In this document: piece by piece, positions 1 to 7,970 of the stretch
How positions within the stretch are numbered: position 1 is the first letter of the stretch
Layout: every line of letters starts with the position of its first letter
NCBI RefSeq assembly: GCF_001954135.1
Contig: NZ_MBEQ01000110.1
Span: 169,955-233,954 of the forward strand
Length of the DNA stretch: 64,000 bases
Reading direction: 5' to 3'
Source: Mycobacterium sp. GA-1841
GTDB taxonomy: Bacteria; Actinomycetota; Actinomycetes; Mycobacteriales; Mycobacteriaceae
Position numbers and translations under genes: made by a program
Notes under the pieces: model-generated
Database searches by the model: none
What the model saw: the letters and a program-made list of their open reading frames with translations, nothing else
What the model was told of the DNA's origin: nothing

Positions 1-2
1 AG

Positions 3-1814
3 ACGCTGGTCGCCGCCGAACCCGAGGTCGAGCACGGGTTCGACGTGCGCGGCCGCGCCCTGGAGCCCGGTGAGCTGGCGGCCTGGCTGGCCGAGCACAG
101 CCTGGGCAACCGGTTCGGGCTCGCCGTGGTGGGCACCCACCTGGCATATGACGCCGACGCCACCGCGCTGGCCATCGTGGCGGCCGACGGCGACGGCCGC
201 TACATCGACACTGCGACGCTGACCCCCGAAGACGAGGAGGCACTGGCGCGCTGGTTGGCCGATCCGGGTCCGCCCAAGGCGCTGCACGAGGCCAAGCTGG
301 CCATCCACGATCTGGCCGGCCGGGGTTGGACGCTGCGCGGTGTCACCTCCGACACCGCGCTGGCCGCCTACCTGGTGCGGCCGGGGCAGCGCAGCTTCGC
401 CCTCGACGACCTGGCGGTGCGTTATTTGCGTCGCGAACTGCGTGCGGAAACGCCTGAACAGCAACAGCTTTCGCTGCTCGACGATTCCGAAGGGGTCGAC
501 GAGCAGGCGGTGCAGACGCTGATCCTGCGGGCCTGTGCGGTGCTGGACCTGGCCGATGCGCTCGACGAAGAACTGGCCCGCATCGACTCGTCATCACTGC
601 TGGGGCGGATGGAGTTGCCGGTGCAGCGGGCGCTGGCCGAGATGGAGTCGACGGGCATCGCTGTCGACCTGGACAAACTGCAGGAGCTGCAGAGCGAGTT
701 CGCCGACCAGATCCGCGACGCCGCCGAGGCCGCCTACGGCGTGATCGGCAAGCAGATCAACCTCGGGTCGCCCAAGCAGTTGCAGACGGTGCTGTTCGAC
801 GAGCTCGAGATGCCGAAGACCAAGCGCACCAAGACCGGATACACCACCGACGCCGACGCGCTGCAGTCCCTGTTCGACAAGACCGGGCATCCGTTCCTGC
901 AGCACCTGCTGGCCCATCGCGACGCCACGCGGCTCAAGGTGACCGTCGACGGCCTGCTCAATGCGGTGGCCTCCGACGGGCGGATCCACACCACGTTCAA
1001 CCAGACCATCGCGGCCACTGGCCGGCTCTCCTCGACCGAGCCCAACCTGCAGAACATTCCGATCCGCACCGAGTCGGGCCGGCGGATCCGTGACGCGTTC
1101 GTGGTCGGCAGCGGCTATGCCGAACTCATGACGGCCGACTACAGCCAGATCGAGATGCGCATCATGGCGCACCTCTCCAAGGACGCGGGCCTGATCGAAG
1201 CGTTCAACACCGGAGAGGACCTGCACTCGTTCGTGGCGTCGCGGGCCTTTTCGGTGCCGATCGACGAGGTCAACCCGGAACTGCGCCGCCGCGTCAAAGC
1301 CATGTCGTACGGCCTGGCCTACGGGCTCAGTGCCTACGGCCTGGCCAGCCAGCTCAAGATCTCCACCGAAGAGGCCAAGGTGCAGATGGAGCAGTACTTC
1401 GACCGGTTCGGCGGCATCCGCGACTACCTGCGCGACGTGGTCGATCAGGCCCGCAAGGACGGGTTCACCTCAACCGTCCTGGGCCGTCGCCGCTATCTGC
1501 CGGAACTCGACAGCAGCAACCGCAACGTGCGTGAGGCCGCCGAACGGGCCGCGCTCAACGCGCCGATCCAGGGCAGCGCCGCCGACATCATCAAGGTCGC
1601 GATGATCAACGTGGATGCTGCGCTCAAGGAAGCCGGGCTGAAGTCCCGGATGTTGCTGCAGGTCCACGACGAGCTGTTGTTCGAGGTGGCCGAGGGGGAG
1701 CGGGACACCCTCGAGGCGCTGGTGCGCGAACATATGGGCAACGCTTACCCGCTGGATGTGCCGTTGGAGGTGTCGGTGGGGTACGGCCCCAGCTGGGATT
1801 CCGCCGCGCATTAG
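3..1814 (+). CDS. polA: DNA polymerase I, 3' part (5' end outside window)
   Basis: The reading frame is open from the first bases, so the gene starts upstream; 603 residues remain of a family about 900 long. DNA polymerase I fills gaps and replaces primers in repair and lagging-strand synthesis. The missing part should hold the 5' nuclease. The first part here corresponds to the 3'-5' exonuclease fold, but I do not see its acidic metal-binding motif, as expected for mycobacterial PolA, which lacks proofreading. The polymerase domain is complete: motif A DYSQIEMR near base 1140, the O-helix RRRVKAMSYGLAYG near 1290, and motif C QVHDE near 1660. It ends convergent with the PrsW-like gene. Confidence 0.97.
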   Translation, partial: TLVAAEPEVEHGFDVRGRALEPGELAAWLAEHSLGNRFGLAVVGTHLAYDADATALAIVAADGDGRYIDTATLTPEDEEALARWLADPGPPKALHEAKLAIHDLAGRGWTLRGVTSDTALAAYLVRPGQRSFALDDLAVRYLRRELRAETPEQQQLSLLDDSEGVDEQAVQTLILRACAVLDLADALDEELARIDSSSLLGRMELPVQRALAEMESTGIAVDLDKLQELQSEFADQIRDAAEAAYGVIGKQINLGSPKQLQTVLFDELEMPKTKRTKTGYTTDADALQSLFDKTGHPFLQHLLAHRDATRLKVTVDGLLNAVASDGRIHTTFNQTIAATGRLSSTEPNLQNIPIRTESGRRIRDAFVVGSGYAELMTADYSQIEMRIMAHLSKDAGLIEAFNTGEDLHSFVASRAFSVPIDEVNPELRRRVKAMSYGLAYGLSAYGLASQLKISTEEAKVQMEQYFDRFGGIRDYLRDVVDQARKDGFTSTVLGRRRYLPELDSSNRNVREAAERAALNAPIQGSAADIIKVAMINVDAALKEAGLKSRMLLQVHDELLFEVAEGERDTLEALVREHMGNAYPLDVPLEVSVGYGPSWDSAAH

Positions 1815-1846
1815 CGGCGCATGGGCTGGAGCCGCGCCTCAGCGGC

Positions 1847-3091
1847 TCAGTACCGGACCGGCGCCTGGTAGTGCATCATCCAGTGCAGGATCGGGGCGGC
1901 TGAGCGGGCGGCGGCGACGGCGTACACCTCTTCCTGCTGCAGCGCGAAGACCTGTGCATCCCCGAAGCCGCGGTCGATGCGGTCGCGGACGAAGGCCAGT
2001 TCGACGACCGCGGCGGCGAACGCGCCGACGGCCTTGCCGGCCGGGCGGCCACCGGCCAGGGTCGCCTGCCGGATCGCGCCGTGGCGGGTTTTCAACGAGC
2101 CGAGCCAGGTGGCCTCGTTGTGCGTGATCAGTCCGGCCGCGACCATGCCGGGCAGTTTGGCGGCCACCACGTGTTGTTCGCGGCGTCGGCTGAGGACGGC
2201 GACCACGATCATTGCGATGAAGATCGGCACCATCCACACCGCGTACACGATGAAGTAGGTGCCGGCGCCCACCAGCGATGAGCCGTTCCACAGCCCGTGC
2301 ATCAGCACCGCGGCCAGGTAGCCGGCGAGGATGCACAGCGTCTTGGCCAGACCGCTGCGTCGTTGCAGCGCGAAGTACACCCCGATCGCGGTCATCGTGG
2401 TGAACAGGGAGTGCGCGAACGGCGCCATGATCAGCCGCATCGCCGCGGTCAGCAGGGATCCGGCCAGGGAATCGGCGCTGGCGATGTACATGATGTCTTC
2501 CAGCCAGGCGAAGCCCAGCCCGACCAGGCCGGCGTACACCAGGCAGTCGGTCAGCGAGTTCAGTTCGTTGCGTCGCCGGCCGGTCATCATGATCAGCAGG
2601 AACAGGCCCTTGGCGGCCTCTTCGATGAAGGGCGCCCGGATGGCCACCGAGGCGAAACTGTGCGCCGAGTCGGCAGAGTCCACGCCCGGTGCCAGCAGCG
2701 CATCGGTGAACACGCTCAGGACGAGGGACAACACGATGGCCACTGCGGCACCCCAGCCGAATGCCAGCAGCAGCAGCCGGGGTGGCTCGGGCTCCCAGCG
2801 GTCCAGCCACAGGTAGGCGAACACGGCGCCGGTCATCACGATGCTGGACAGCGTGAACCCGATGATCGCGCCGACCGGGTTGAGTGCGGTGAACAGCAGG
2901 ACGAGGGCGCCGATGACGACGCCGCAGGCGATGATCGCGGTCAGTGGCGCGCCGACCTTGCGGACCGGCCTGGGCAGTGGCGGCGCGACCGGGATCCACG
3001 GCCGATGGGCGGGGCCGTGCATCATCGGTCCGGGGTTCGGGTAGTACGCCACCGCAGAAGCGTAGCCGCGGCCGGGTGGTCTACCGGACAT
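1847..3091 (-). CDS. PrsW-family intramembrane metalloprotease
   Basis: 414-residue polytopic membrane protein with about eight hydrophobic segments after a Pro-rich N-terminus. PrsW proteases cleave membrane substrates such as anti-sigma factors. The family motifs are present: EEAAKG (Glu157/Glu158), FAWLED (Glu198), FAHSLFT (His227) and MHGLWN (His265), the expected metal and catalytic residues. The C-terminal ~120 residues are soluble and more variable. The ATG at 3091 is used; a shorter start near residue 23 or 24 is possible. It is divergent from rpsA and convergent with polA. The substrate is unknown and no sigma or anti-sigma gene is adjacent. Family call is firm, role inferred. Confidence 0.85.
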   Translation of the reverse strand: MSGRPPGRGYASAVAYYPNPGPMMHGPAHRPWIPVAPPLPRPVRKVGAPLTAIIACGVVIGALVLLFTALNPVGAIIGFTLSSIVMTGAVFAYLWLDRWEPEPPRLLLLAFGWGAAVAIVLSLVLSVFTDALLAPGVDSADSAHSFASVAIRAPFIEEAAKGLFLLIMMTGRRRNELNSLTDCLVYAGLVGLGFAWLEDIMYIASADSLAGSLLTAAMRLIMAPFAHSLFTTMTAIGVYFALQRRSGLAKTLCILAGYLAAVLMHGLWNGSSLVGAGTYFIVYAVWMVPIFIAMIVVAVLSRRREQHVVAAKLPGMVAAGLITHNEATWLGSLKTRHGAIRQATLAGGRPAGKAVGAFAAAVVELAFVRDRIDRGFGDAQVFALQQEEVYAVAAARSAAPILHWMMHYQAPVRY

Positions 3092-3129
3092 GAATTCGGT
3101 GTGAGTCCGGACCCGCGGACAGAGTCGGT

Positions 3130-3159
3130 TTGTCCTGCGTGTGCCTGGTCGAGTACCCT
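3130..3159 (+). promoter_or_regulatory. Candidate promoter of rpsA
   Basis: TTGTCC (3130-3135) and TACCCT (3154-3159) are separated by 18 bases, a plausible SigA -35/-10 pair. It would give a leader of roughly 110 bases before the rpsA ATG at 3278. Predicted by eye only. Confidence 0.4.
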
Positions 3160-3277
3160 CGTTACGTATCTGTGCATACAGCTAGTGATCGTCTAGTCAT
3201 CGTCACGGATCTGCACGAACGCAATACACGCAACACAAATGTCCCTACGAGTAAACCTGTCCGGAGCAACCCACCAC

Positions 3278-4717
3278 ATGCCCTCTCCCTCCGTCACCTC
3301 GCCGCAAGTAGCCGTCAACGACATCGGCTCGGCTGAGGACTTTCTCGCCGCCATCGACAAAACCATCAAATACTTCAACGATGGCGACATCGTCGAGGGA
3401 ACCATCGTCAAGGTTGACCGTGACGAGGTCCTGCTCGACATCGGTTACAAGACCGAAGGTGTCATCCCTTCCCGCGAACTCTCCATCAAGCACGACGTCG
3501 ACCCCAACGAGGTCGTTTCCGTGGGCGATGAGGTCGAGGCCCTCGTTCTCACCAAGGAGGACAAGGAAGGCCGCCTGATCCTGTCCAAGAAGCGGGCTCA
3601 GTACGAGCGCGCCTGGGGCACCATCGAGGAGCTCAAGGAGAAGGACGAGGCCGTCAAGGGCACCGTCATCGAGGTCGTCAAGGGCGGCCTGATCCTCGAC
3701 ATCGGTCTGCGTGGCTTCCTGCCCGCATCGCTGGTCGAGATGCGTCGTGTCCGCGATCTGCAGCCGTACATCGGCAAGGAGATCGAGGCCAAGATCATCG
3801 AGCTGGACAAGAACCGCAACAACGTGGTGCTGTCCCGTCGCGCCTGGCTGGAGCAGACCCAGTCCGAGGTGCGCAGCGAATTCCTCAACCAGCTGCAGAA
3901 GGGTGCCATCCGCAAGGGTGTCGTCTCCTCGATCGTCAACTTCGGCGCCTTCGTCGATCTCGGCGGTGTCGACGGCCTGGTGCACGTCTCCGAGCTGTCC
4001 TGGAAGCACATCGATCACCCGTCCGAGGTGGTTCAGGTGGGCGACGAGGTCACCGTCGAGGTGCTCGACGTCGACATGGATCGCGAGCGGGTTTCGCTGT
4101 CGCTCAAGGCGACTCAGGAAGACCCGTGGCGTCACTTCGCCCGCACGCATGCGATCGGTCAGATCGTGCCGGGCAAGGTCACCAAGCTGGTGCCGTTCGG
4201 TGCGTTCGTCCGCGTCGAAGAGGGCATCGAGGGTCTGGTGCACATCTCGGAGCTGTCCGAGCGCCACGTCGAGGTCCCGGACCAGGTGGTCCAGGTCGGC
4301 GACGACGCGATGGTCAAGGTCATCGACATCGACCTGGAGCGTCGCCGGATCTCGTTGAGCCTCAAGCAGGCCAACGAGGACTACACCGAGGAGTTCGACC
4401 CGTCGAAGTACGGCATGGCCGACAGCTACGACGAGCAGGGCAACTACATCTTCCCCGAGGGCTTCGACGCCGAGACCAACGAATGGCTCGAAGGCTTCGA
4501 CAAGCAGCGGGAGGAGTGGGAGGCCCGCTACGCCGAGGCCGAGCGCCGGCACAAGATGCACACCACGCAGATGGAGAAGTTCGCCGCGGCCGAGGCCGAG
4601 GAAGCTGCCCGTCCGGTGTCCAACGGTTCCTCGCGGTCGGAGGAGTCCACCGGTGGCACGCTGGCCAGCGACGCACAGCTGGCTGCGCTGCGTGAGAAGC
4701 TCGCAGGCAACGCCTAA
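3278..4717 (+). CDS. rpsA: 30S ribosomal protein bS1
   Basis: 479 residues with four S1 RNA-binding OB-fold repeats (roughly residues 35-105, 120-190, 205-275, 290-360), seen as recurring G..V...FGAFV and GLVH.SE motifs. S1 binds mRNA on the 30S subunit and helps initiation; in mycobacteria it has also been discussed in relation to trans-translation and pyrazinamide. The C-terminal tail is the variable mycobacterial type ending in AALREKLAG. The start at 3278 (MPSPS) is chosen over an in-frame ATG at 3239 because it matches the family N-terminus and has GGAG 11 bases upstream. A strong hairpin follows the stop. Confidence 0.98.
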   Translation: MPSPSVTSPQVAVNDIGSAEDFLAAIDKTIKYFNDGDIVEGTIVKVDRDEVLLDIGYKTEGVIPSRELSIKHDVDPNEVVSVGDEVEALVLTKEDKEGRLILSKKRAQYERAWGTIEELKEKDEAVKGTVIEVVKGGLILDIGLRGFLPASLVEMRRVRDLQPYIGKEIEAKIIELDKNRNNVVLSRRAWLEQTQSEVRSEFLNQLQKGAIRKGVVSSIVNFGAFVDLGGVDGLVHVSELSWKHIDHPSEVVQVGDEVTVEVLDVDMDRERVSLSLKATQEDPWRHFARTHAIGQIVPGKVTKLVPFGAFVRVEEGIEGLVHISELSERHVEVPDQVVQVGDDAMVKVIDIDLERRRISLSLKQANEDYTEEFDPSKYGMADSYDEQGNYIFPEGFDAETNEWLEGFDKQREEWEARYAEAERRHKMHTTQMEKFAAAEAEEAARPVSNGSSRSEESTGGTLASDAQLAALREKLAGNA

Positions 4718-4723
4718 GTAACG

Positions 4724-4770
4724 CAACAACGAACGCCCCGGCCCCTTGGGTCGGGGCGTTCGTCGTTGTT
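4724..4770 (+). terminator. Hairpin terminator after rpsA
   Basis: An 11-bp perfect stem, CGAACGCCCCG with CGGGGCGTTCG, sits 13 bases after the rpsA stop. It is extended by ACAA/TTGT pairs across a small bulge, followed by a weak T-rich run. A typical GC-rich mycobacterial terminator. Confidence 0.75.
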
Positions 4771-4831
4771 GCCGAGAGTGAAGAAAATGGCGACGTTCGG
4801 GCGAAAACTCGCGATCTTCTTCACATTCGGC
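4771..4831. repeat. Palindromic intergenic element upstream of coaE
   Basis: Arms GTGAAGAAAATGGCGA (4778-4793) and TCGCGATCTTCTTCAC (4809-4824) pair over 16 bases with two mismatches. Outer GCCGA/TCGGC pairs extend the stem. The element lies between the rpsA terminator and the coaE promoter. It may be an operator, a second terminator or a dispersed palindromic repeat. Confidence 0.5.
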
Positions 4832-4837
4832 GGACGG

Positions 4838-4843
4838 TATGGT
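4838..4843 (+). promoter_or_regulatory. -10 box of leaderless coaE mRNA
   Basis: TATGGT lies 6 bases before the GTG at 4850, so the transcript would start at or next to the start codon. This decides the coaE start in favour of 4850 rather than 4766. Confidence 0.5.
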
Positions 4844-4849
4844 GTCCCG

Positions 4850-6013
4850 GTGCTGCGAATTGGACTGACAGGTGGGATCGGTGCGGGCAAGTCAACAGTG
4901 TCGGCCACATTCAGCGATCTCGGCGGCATCATCGTCGACGGCGACGTCATCGCCCGCGAGGTGGTCGAGCCCGGAACCGAGGGGCTGGCCAAACTGGTCG
5001 AGGCATTCGGGGAGGGGATCCTCCTGCCCGAGGGGGCGTTGAACCGCCCCGCGCTGGCCGCGGTCGCGTTCAGTGACGACGAGAAGCGTGCCACCCTCAA
5101 CGGCATCGTGCATCCACTGGTGGCGCACCGGCGTTCGGAGCTCATCGCGGCGGCCCATGAAGATGCGGTGATCATCGAGGACATCCCGCTGCTGGTGGAA
5201 TCCCAGATGGCGCCGATGTTCCCCTTGGTCATCATCGTCAACGCCGACCCCGAGATTCGCGTCAAGCGGCTCATCGAATACCGCGGATTCACCGAGGTGG
5301 ACGCCCGCGCCCGCATCGCCGCGCAGGCCACCGAGGAGCAGCGTCGCGCCGTCGCCGACGTGTGGCTGGACAATTCGGGCAGCCCCGGCGCCGTCGTTGA
5401 AGCCGCGCGCGCCCTGTGGCACGAGCGGATCCTGCCCTTCGCGCACAACCTACAGATCCGGCAACCGGCCCATCGCGATCCTGCCGTGGTGCCCTACGAC
5501 CCGGCCTGGCCGGAGCAGGCCCGTCGCATCGTGGCGCGGCTCAATACTGCCTGCGGGCACCGGGCGGTGCGCATCGACCACATCGGGTCGACCGCGGTGC
5601 CCGGGATGGACGGCAAGGATGTCATCGATGTGCAGGTGACGGTCGAATCCCTGGCGGTCGCCGATGAACTCGCCGACGCGCTGTTGACGGCCGGCTATCC
5701 CGTGGTGCCGGACATCACCGCCGACACCCCGCACGGTGACGATCCGACGGTGTGGCACAAGCGTTTCCACGCCTCGGCGGACCCCGGCCGGCCGACCAAC
5801 GTGCACCTGCGGGTGGACGGCCGGCCCAACCAGCGGTTTGCCCTGATGTTCGTCGACTGGCTGCGGGCCAACCCGGGCGTGCAGGCCGACTATCTGGCGG
5901 CCAAGCGCGCCGCCTCGACGACATCCGACTATGCCGTGGCGAAGGAACCGTGGTTCCTGGATGCCTACAGCCGGGCCCGGGCGTGGGCCGACGCCACCGG
6001 CTGGACACCTTAG
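4850..6013 (+). CDS. coaE: Dephospho-CoA kinase fused to GrpB (UPF0157) domain
   Basis: 387 residues. The N-terminal half is dephospho-CoA kinase, the last step of CoA synthesis (ATP phosphorylates the 3'-OH of dephospho-CoA). The P-loop GGIGAGKS follows the first strand, and DGDVIAREV and the lid region are present. From about residue 205 a GrpB/UPF0157 domain follows (YDPAWP, IDHIGSTAVPGM, HLRV), a nucleotidyltransferase-like fold. This fusion is usual in mycobacteria; the role of the second domain is not known to me. The GTG at 4850 (VLRIGLTGG) fits the family and a leaderless promoter; an upstream ATG at 4766 would lie inside the palindrome region and is rejected. Confidence 0.95.
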   Translation: MLRIGLTGGIGAGKSTVSATFSDLGGIIVDGDVIAREVVEPGTEGLAKLVEAFGEGILLPEGALNRPALAAVAFSDDEKRATLNGIVHPLVAHRRSELIAAAHEDAVIIEDIPLLVESQMAPMFPLVIIVNADPEIRVKRLIEYRGFTEVDARARIAAQATEEQRRAVADVWLDNSGSPGAVVEAARALWHERILPFAHNLQIRQPAHRDPAVVPYDPAWPEQARRIVARLNTACGHRAVRIDHIGSTAVPGMDGKDVIDVQVTVESLAVADELADALLTAGYPVVPDITADTPHGDDPTVWHKRFHASADPGRPTNVHLRVDGRPNQRFALMFVDWLRANPGVQADYLAAKRAASTTSDYAVAKEPWFLDAYSRARAWADATGWTP

Positions 6014-6022
6014 CTCGCTGGG

Positions 6023-6052
6023 CCGCACCAGGTTTCCGTTCCGTCGGTGCGG
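6023..6052 (+). terminator. Inverted repeat between coaE and the GntR gene
   Basis: CCGCACC (6023-6029) pairs with GGTGCGG (6046-6052) across a 16-base loop, just after the coaE stop. There is no T tract. Could be a weak terminator or an operator of the following regulator, whose -10 (TAGCGT, 6053-6058) abuts it. Confidence 0.35.
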
Positions 6053-6082
6053 TAGCGTCGGATGCGTCCAAAGGGGGGACGT

Positions 6083-6817
6083 ATGACAACAGCGAAATCG
6101 GCATTGGTTCCGGTCCGTCAGATCGCCGCGCATGAGCTGGTCGTGGACCAGATGCGGCGGGCGTTGGAACTCGGCCAGTTCCGCCCCGGCGACCGGCTGC
6201 CCACCGAACGCGAACTCTCTGACATGCTCGACGTGTCCCGCACGACCGTGCGTGCCGCCGTCGCAGTCCTGGAAGGGGAGGGGCTGATCACGGTGCGCCG
6301 TGGTCGTGGCGGAGGGTTCACCGTTCAGGCGCCCCAGTACGATCCGGCCGCGATGCGGCGTGAGCTGCGCCGAAACCGCAGAGAGATCCGTGACGCGTTC
6401 GACTATCGCGTCATCGTGGAAACCGGTTCGGCCCGCTTGGCCGCCGAGCGCCGCCGGCCCACCGACCTGATCGAACTCCGCAAGCTGCTCACCGGCATGG
6501 AGGCCGCACTGAAGACCGGCATGAACGATCAGTCGGCCCGGCACACCACCGACTTCCAGACCCTGGATTCAGCCTTTCATCTCCGCATCGCCCAAGCCGC
6601 CCAGAACGACCGATTGCTCGACGCGGTGGCGGACGCCCGCAGGCGGATGTGGTTACCGGTGGGCGCGATGTTCGGCCGTCTGGAGCCCAATGCCAACGAC
6701 TTCCACGAGGCGATCCTGGAGGCGATCGAGAACCGCGAACCGGAAACCGCCGCCACGCAGATGGCGGCTCACATCAACGACACCAGGCGCACGGTCGAAT
6801 CCTGGCTCCAGCGCTGA
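6083..6817 (+). CDS. FadR-type GntR family transcriptional regulator
   Basis: 244 residues. An N-terminal winged helix-turn-helix (about residues 20-80, with RPGDRLPTERELSDMLDVSR and VRRGRGGGF) is followed by a helical FCD ligand-binding domain (about 100-230). FadR-type regulators bind small carboxylates or acyl compounds and control metabolic genes; the effector is unknown here. The ATG at 6083 is chosen because a strong AAGGGGGG Shine-Dalgarno sits 5 bases upstream and the -10 TAGCGT (6053-6058) would place the transcript start after the alternative ATG at 6062. The target is not evident. Confidence 0.88.
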   Translation: MTTAKSALVPVRQIAAHELVVDQMRRALELGQFRPGDRLPTERELSDMLDVSRTTVRAAVAVLEGEGLITVRRGRGGGFTVQAPQYDPAAMRRELRRNRREIRDAFDYRVIVETGSARLAAERRRPTDLIELRKLLTGMEAALKTGMNDQSARHTTDFQTLDSAFHLRIAQAAQNDRLLDAVADARRRMWLPVGAMFGRLEPNANDFHEAILEAIENREPETAATQMAAHINDTRRTVESWLQR

Positions 6818-6820
6818 TCC

Positions 6821-7384
6821 TCAGGCGGCCGCACCGGGTGGCACAGATTCCACGGCCGGGGCGACGGCGGCCTCGGGGAGGCCGGCGGCAGGGTTCTCCG
6901 GAACGACATTGATCGGCGCCGGGGTGTTCAGCGCGGCGCCACACGGCAGGCTTCCGTAGTTCGGGTCATCCTTGGGCCGGGTGAGGCGCGGGCCGACGAA
7001 CGTGTCGGCCTGGGCCACGATCTGATCGTCCACCAGGATCTCGCAGTGCAGGTTCGCCGAATACGGCCAGTCGATGCGTACCGCCATGCCGGCGGACTGC
7101 GGGTCGGACACCACGCCGGTGGCTTCGAAGACGCGACCGGGCAGCATCGATGGGTCGGCGGTGTTGATGTTGTCGTCGTCGATCTTGTACGCGATGGTCG
7201 CGTTCCGGGAGACACCGTCGATCCGGGCACGGTAGGTGACGTTGTGCAGTTGCGGCGCGGGTTGGGGCTCGACCTGCGGCGGAGCTTCCGGATCGGCGTG
7301 CGCCACGACGGGAAGCGACAGCGCACCGGCGATGAGTCCGGCCAGTGCAGCGGTTGCACCCCAGGCGTACTTAGCTGAGCTCAT
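6821..7384 (-). CDS. Secreted protein of unknown function, MmpS-like core
   Basis: 187 residues with a Sec signal peptide (hydrophobic AALAGLIAGALSL, likely cleavage after VAHA). A Pro/Gln-rich linker and a beta-rich domain of about 110 residues follow (VTYRARIDG, AYKIDDD, CEILVDDQ). The mature domain resembles the extracytoplasmic beta-sandwich of MmpS-type accessory proteins, but there is no MmpL gene beside it, so this is only a structural hint. The tail is rich in Ala and Pro. The ATG at 7384 is chosen because it starts directly before the signal peptide. It lies 11 bases after the DUF402 gene and is probably co-transcribed with it. Confidence 0.75.
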   Translation of the reverse strand: MSSAKYAWGATAALAGLIAGALSLPVVAHADPEAPPQVEPQPAPQLHNVTYRARIDGVSRNATIAYKIDDDNINTADPSMLPGRVFEATGVVSDPQSAGMAVRIDWPYSANLHCEILVDDQIVAQADTFVGPRLTRPKDDPNYGSLPCGAALNTPAPINVVPENPAAGLPEAAVAPAVESVPPGAAA

Positions 7385-7395
7385 GAATCTTGACC

Positions 7396-7902
7396 TTACG
7401 CTGCCCGCCACGTGAGGGCCATGCCGTTGCCCGTTAGCCAACGGTTCAGCTGGTATCCGCAGCTGGCCAGGCCCTCGATCGCATCGGCCGCGGTTTGCAC
7501 CGCCTCCTCGGCGACCTCAGGGCTCAGCAACCCGTGCCGAACCGCGGTGAGCAGTTCGTCGACGTCGCACAGCTCGACGCCGCGACCGCTGCGGACCACC
7601 AGATCCAGGTAGTGATCCTCGGACTGCCAGACGGTGGACCCGGCGGTGTATCGGCCGACGTCGAGGTAGAAGTCCTGGTCTCGCTCGTGGCCGGGGTTGA
7701 AGTGGAACACGCTCGCCCGCAGCCCGAGGGATGGCAGCAACCAAGATTCCAGGTAGTGGAACTGGGCCCGGCCGGGTGTCGGCCGGGCCATGTACAGCCC
7801 CCACGGCTCGATCGTGTAGACGTCGACGGCCCGCACGATGCCTTTGGGGTCGGTGTTCGTGCGGGCCAGCAGGTCGAAGGTCTCATGTTTGGGCGGGTGA
7901 AT
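7396..7902 (-). CDS. DUF402 domain protein (probable ATT start)
   Basis: Up to 168 residues. The DUF402 fold is recognised from YTIEPWGLYM, ESWLLPSLGLRASVFHF and DFYLDVGRY. Some DUF402 proteins are nucleoside di/triphosphate phosphatases; activity is not assigned here. The first standard start is GTG at 7836, but the frame stays open for 22 more codons encoding HPPKHETFDLLARTNTDPKG, which looks like real protein and fits my memory of the family N-terminus. The codon before it is ATT (7900-7902), preceded at 7 bases by a TAGGCT -10, the spacing of a leaderless mRNA. No ATG, GTG or TTG lies between the upstream TAG and this ATT. Alternative start: 7836. Divergent from uvrB. Confidence 0.82.
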   Translation of the reverse strand: MHPPKHETFDLLARTNTDPKGIVRAVDVYTIEPWGLYMARPTPGRAQFHYLESWLLPSLGLRASVFHFNPGHERDQDFYLDVGRYTAGSTVWQSEDHYLDLVVRSGRGVELCDVDELLTAVRHGLLSPEVAEEAVQTAADAIEGLASCGYQLNRWLTGNGMALTWRAA

Positions 7903-7909
7903 GCGGCCC

Positions 7910-7915
7910 AGCCTA
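7910..7915 (-). promoter_or_regulatory. -10 box supporting an ATT start for the DUF402 gene
   Basis: On the minus strand TAGGCT is followed by 7 bases and then ATT, the same geometry as other leaderless starts in this window. Confidence 0.4.
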
Positions 7916-7957
7916 CGCGGACAGTGAACACGAGCGGAAGTTGTCGGTGGGCAGTTC

Positions 7958-7963
7958 TACGCT
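7958..7963 (+). promoter_or_regulatory. -10 box of leaderless uvrB mRNA
   Basis: TACGCT is followed by 7 bases and the ATG at 7971. This supports ATG 7971 over the GTG at 7965. I see no mycobacterial LexA box (TCGAAC-N4-GTTCGA) in the interval. Confidence 0.5.
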
Positions 7964-7970
7964 GGTGAGC

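Noticed and set aside
1839..2999. 386-codon minus-strand frame overlapping the PrsW gene
   Set aside because: Arg/Pro-rich shadow in another frame; the 414-residue frame carries the protease motifs and membrane helices.
3245..4729. 494-codon minus-strand frame
   Set aside because: Mirror of rpsA; Leu/Asp-rich shadow product.
7915..7970. SOS (LexA) box upstream of uvrB or uvrA
   Set aside because: No TCGAAC-N4-GTTCGA type site is visible before either gene.
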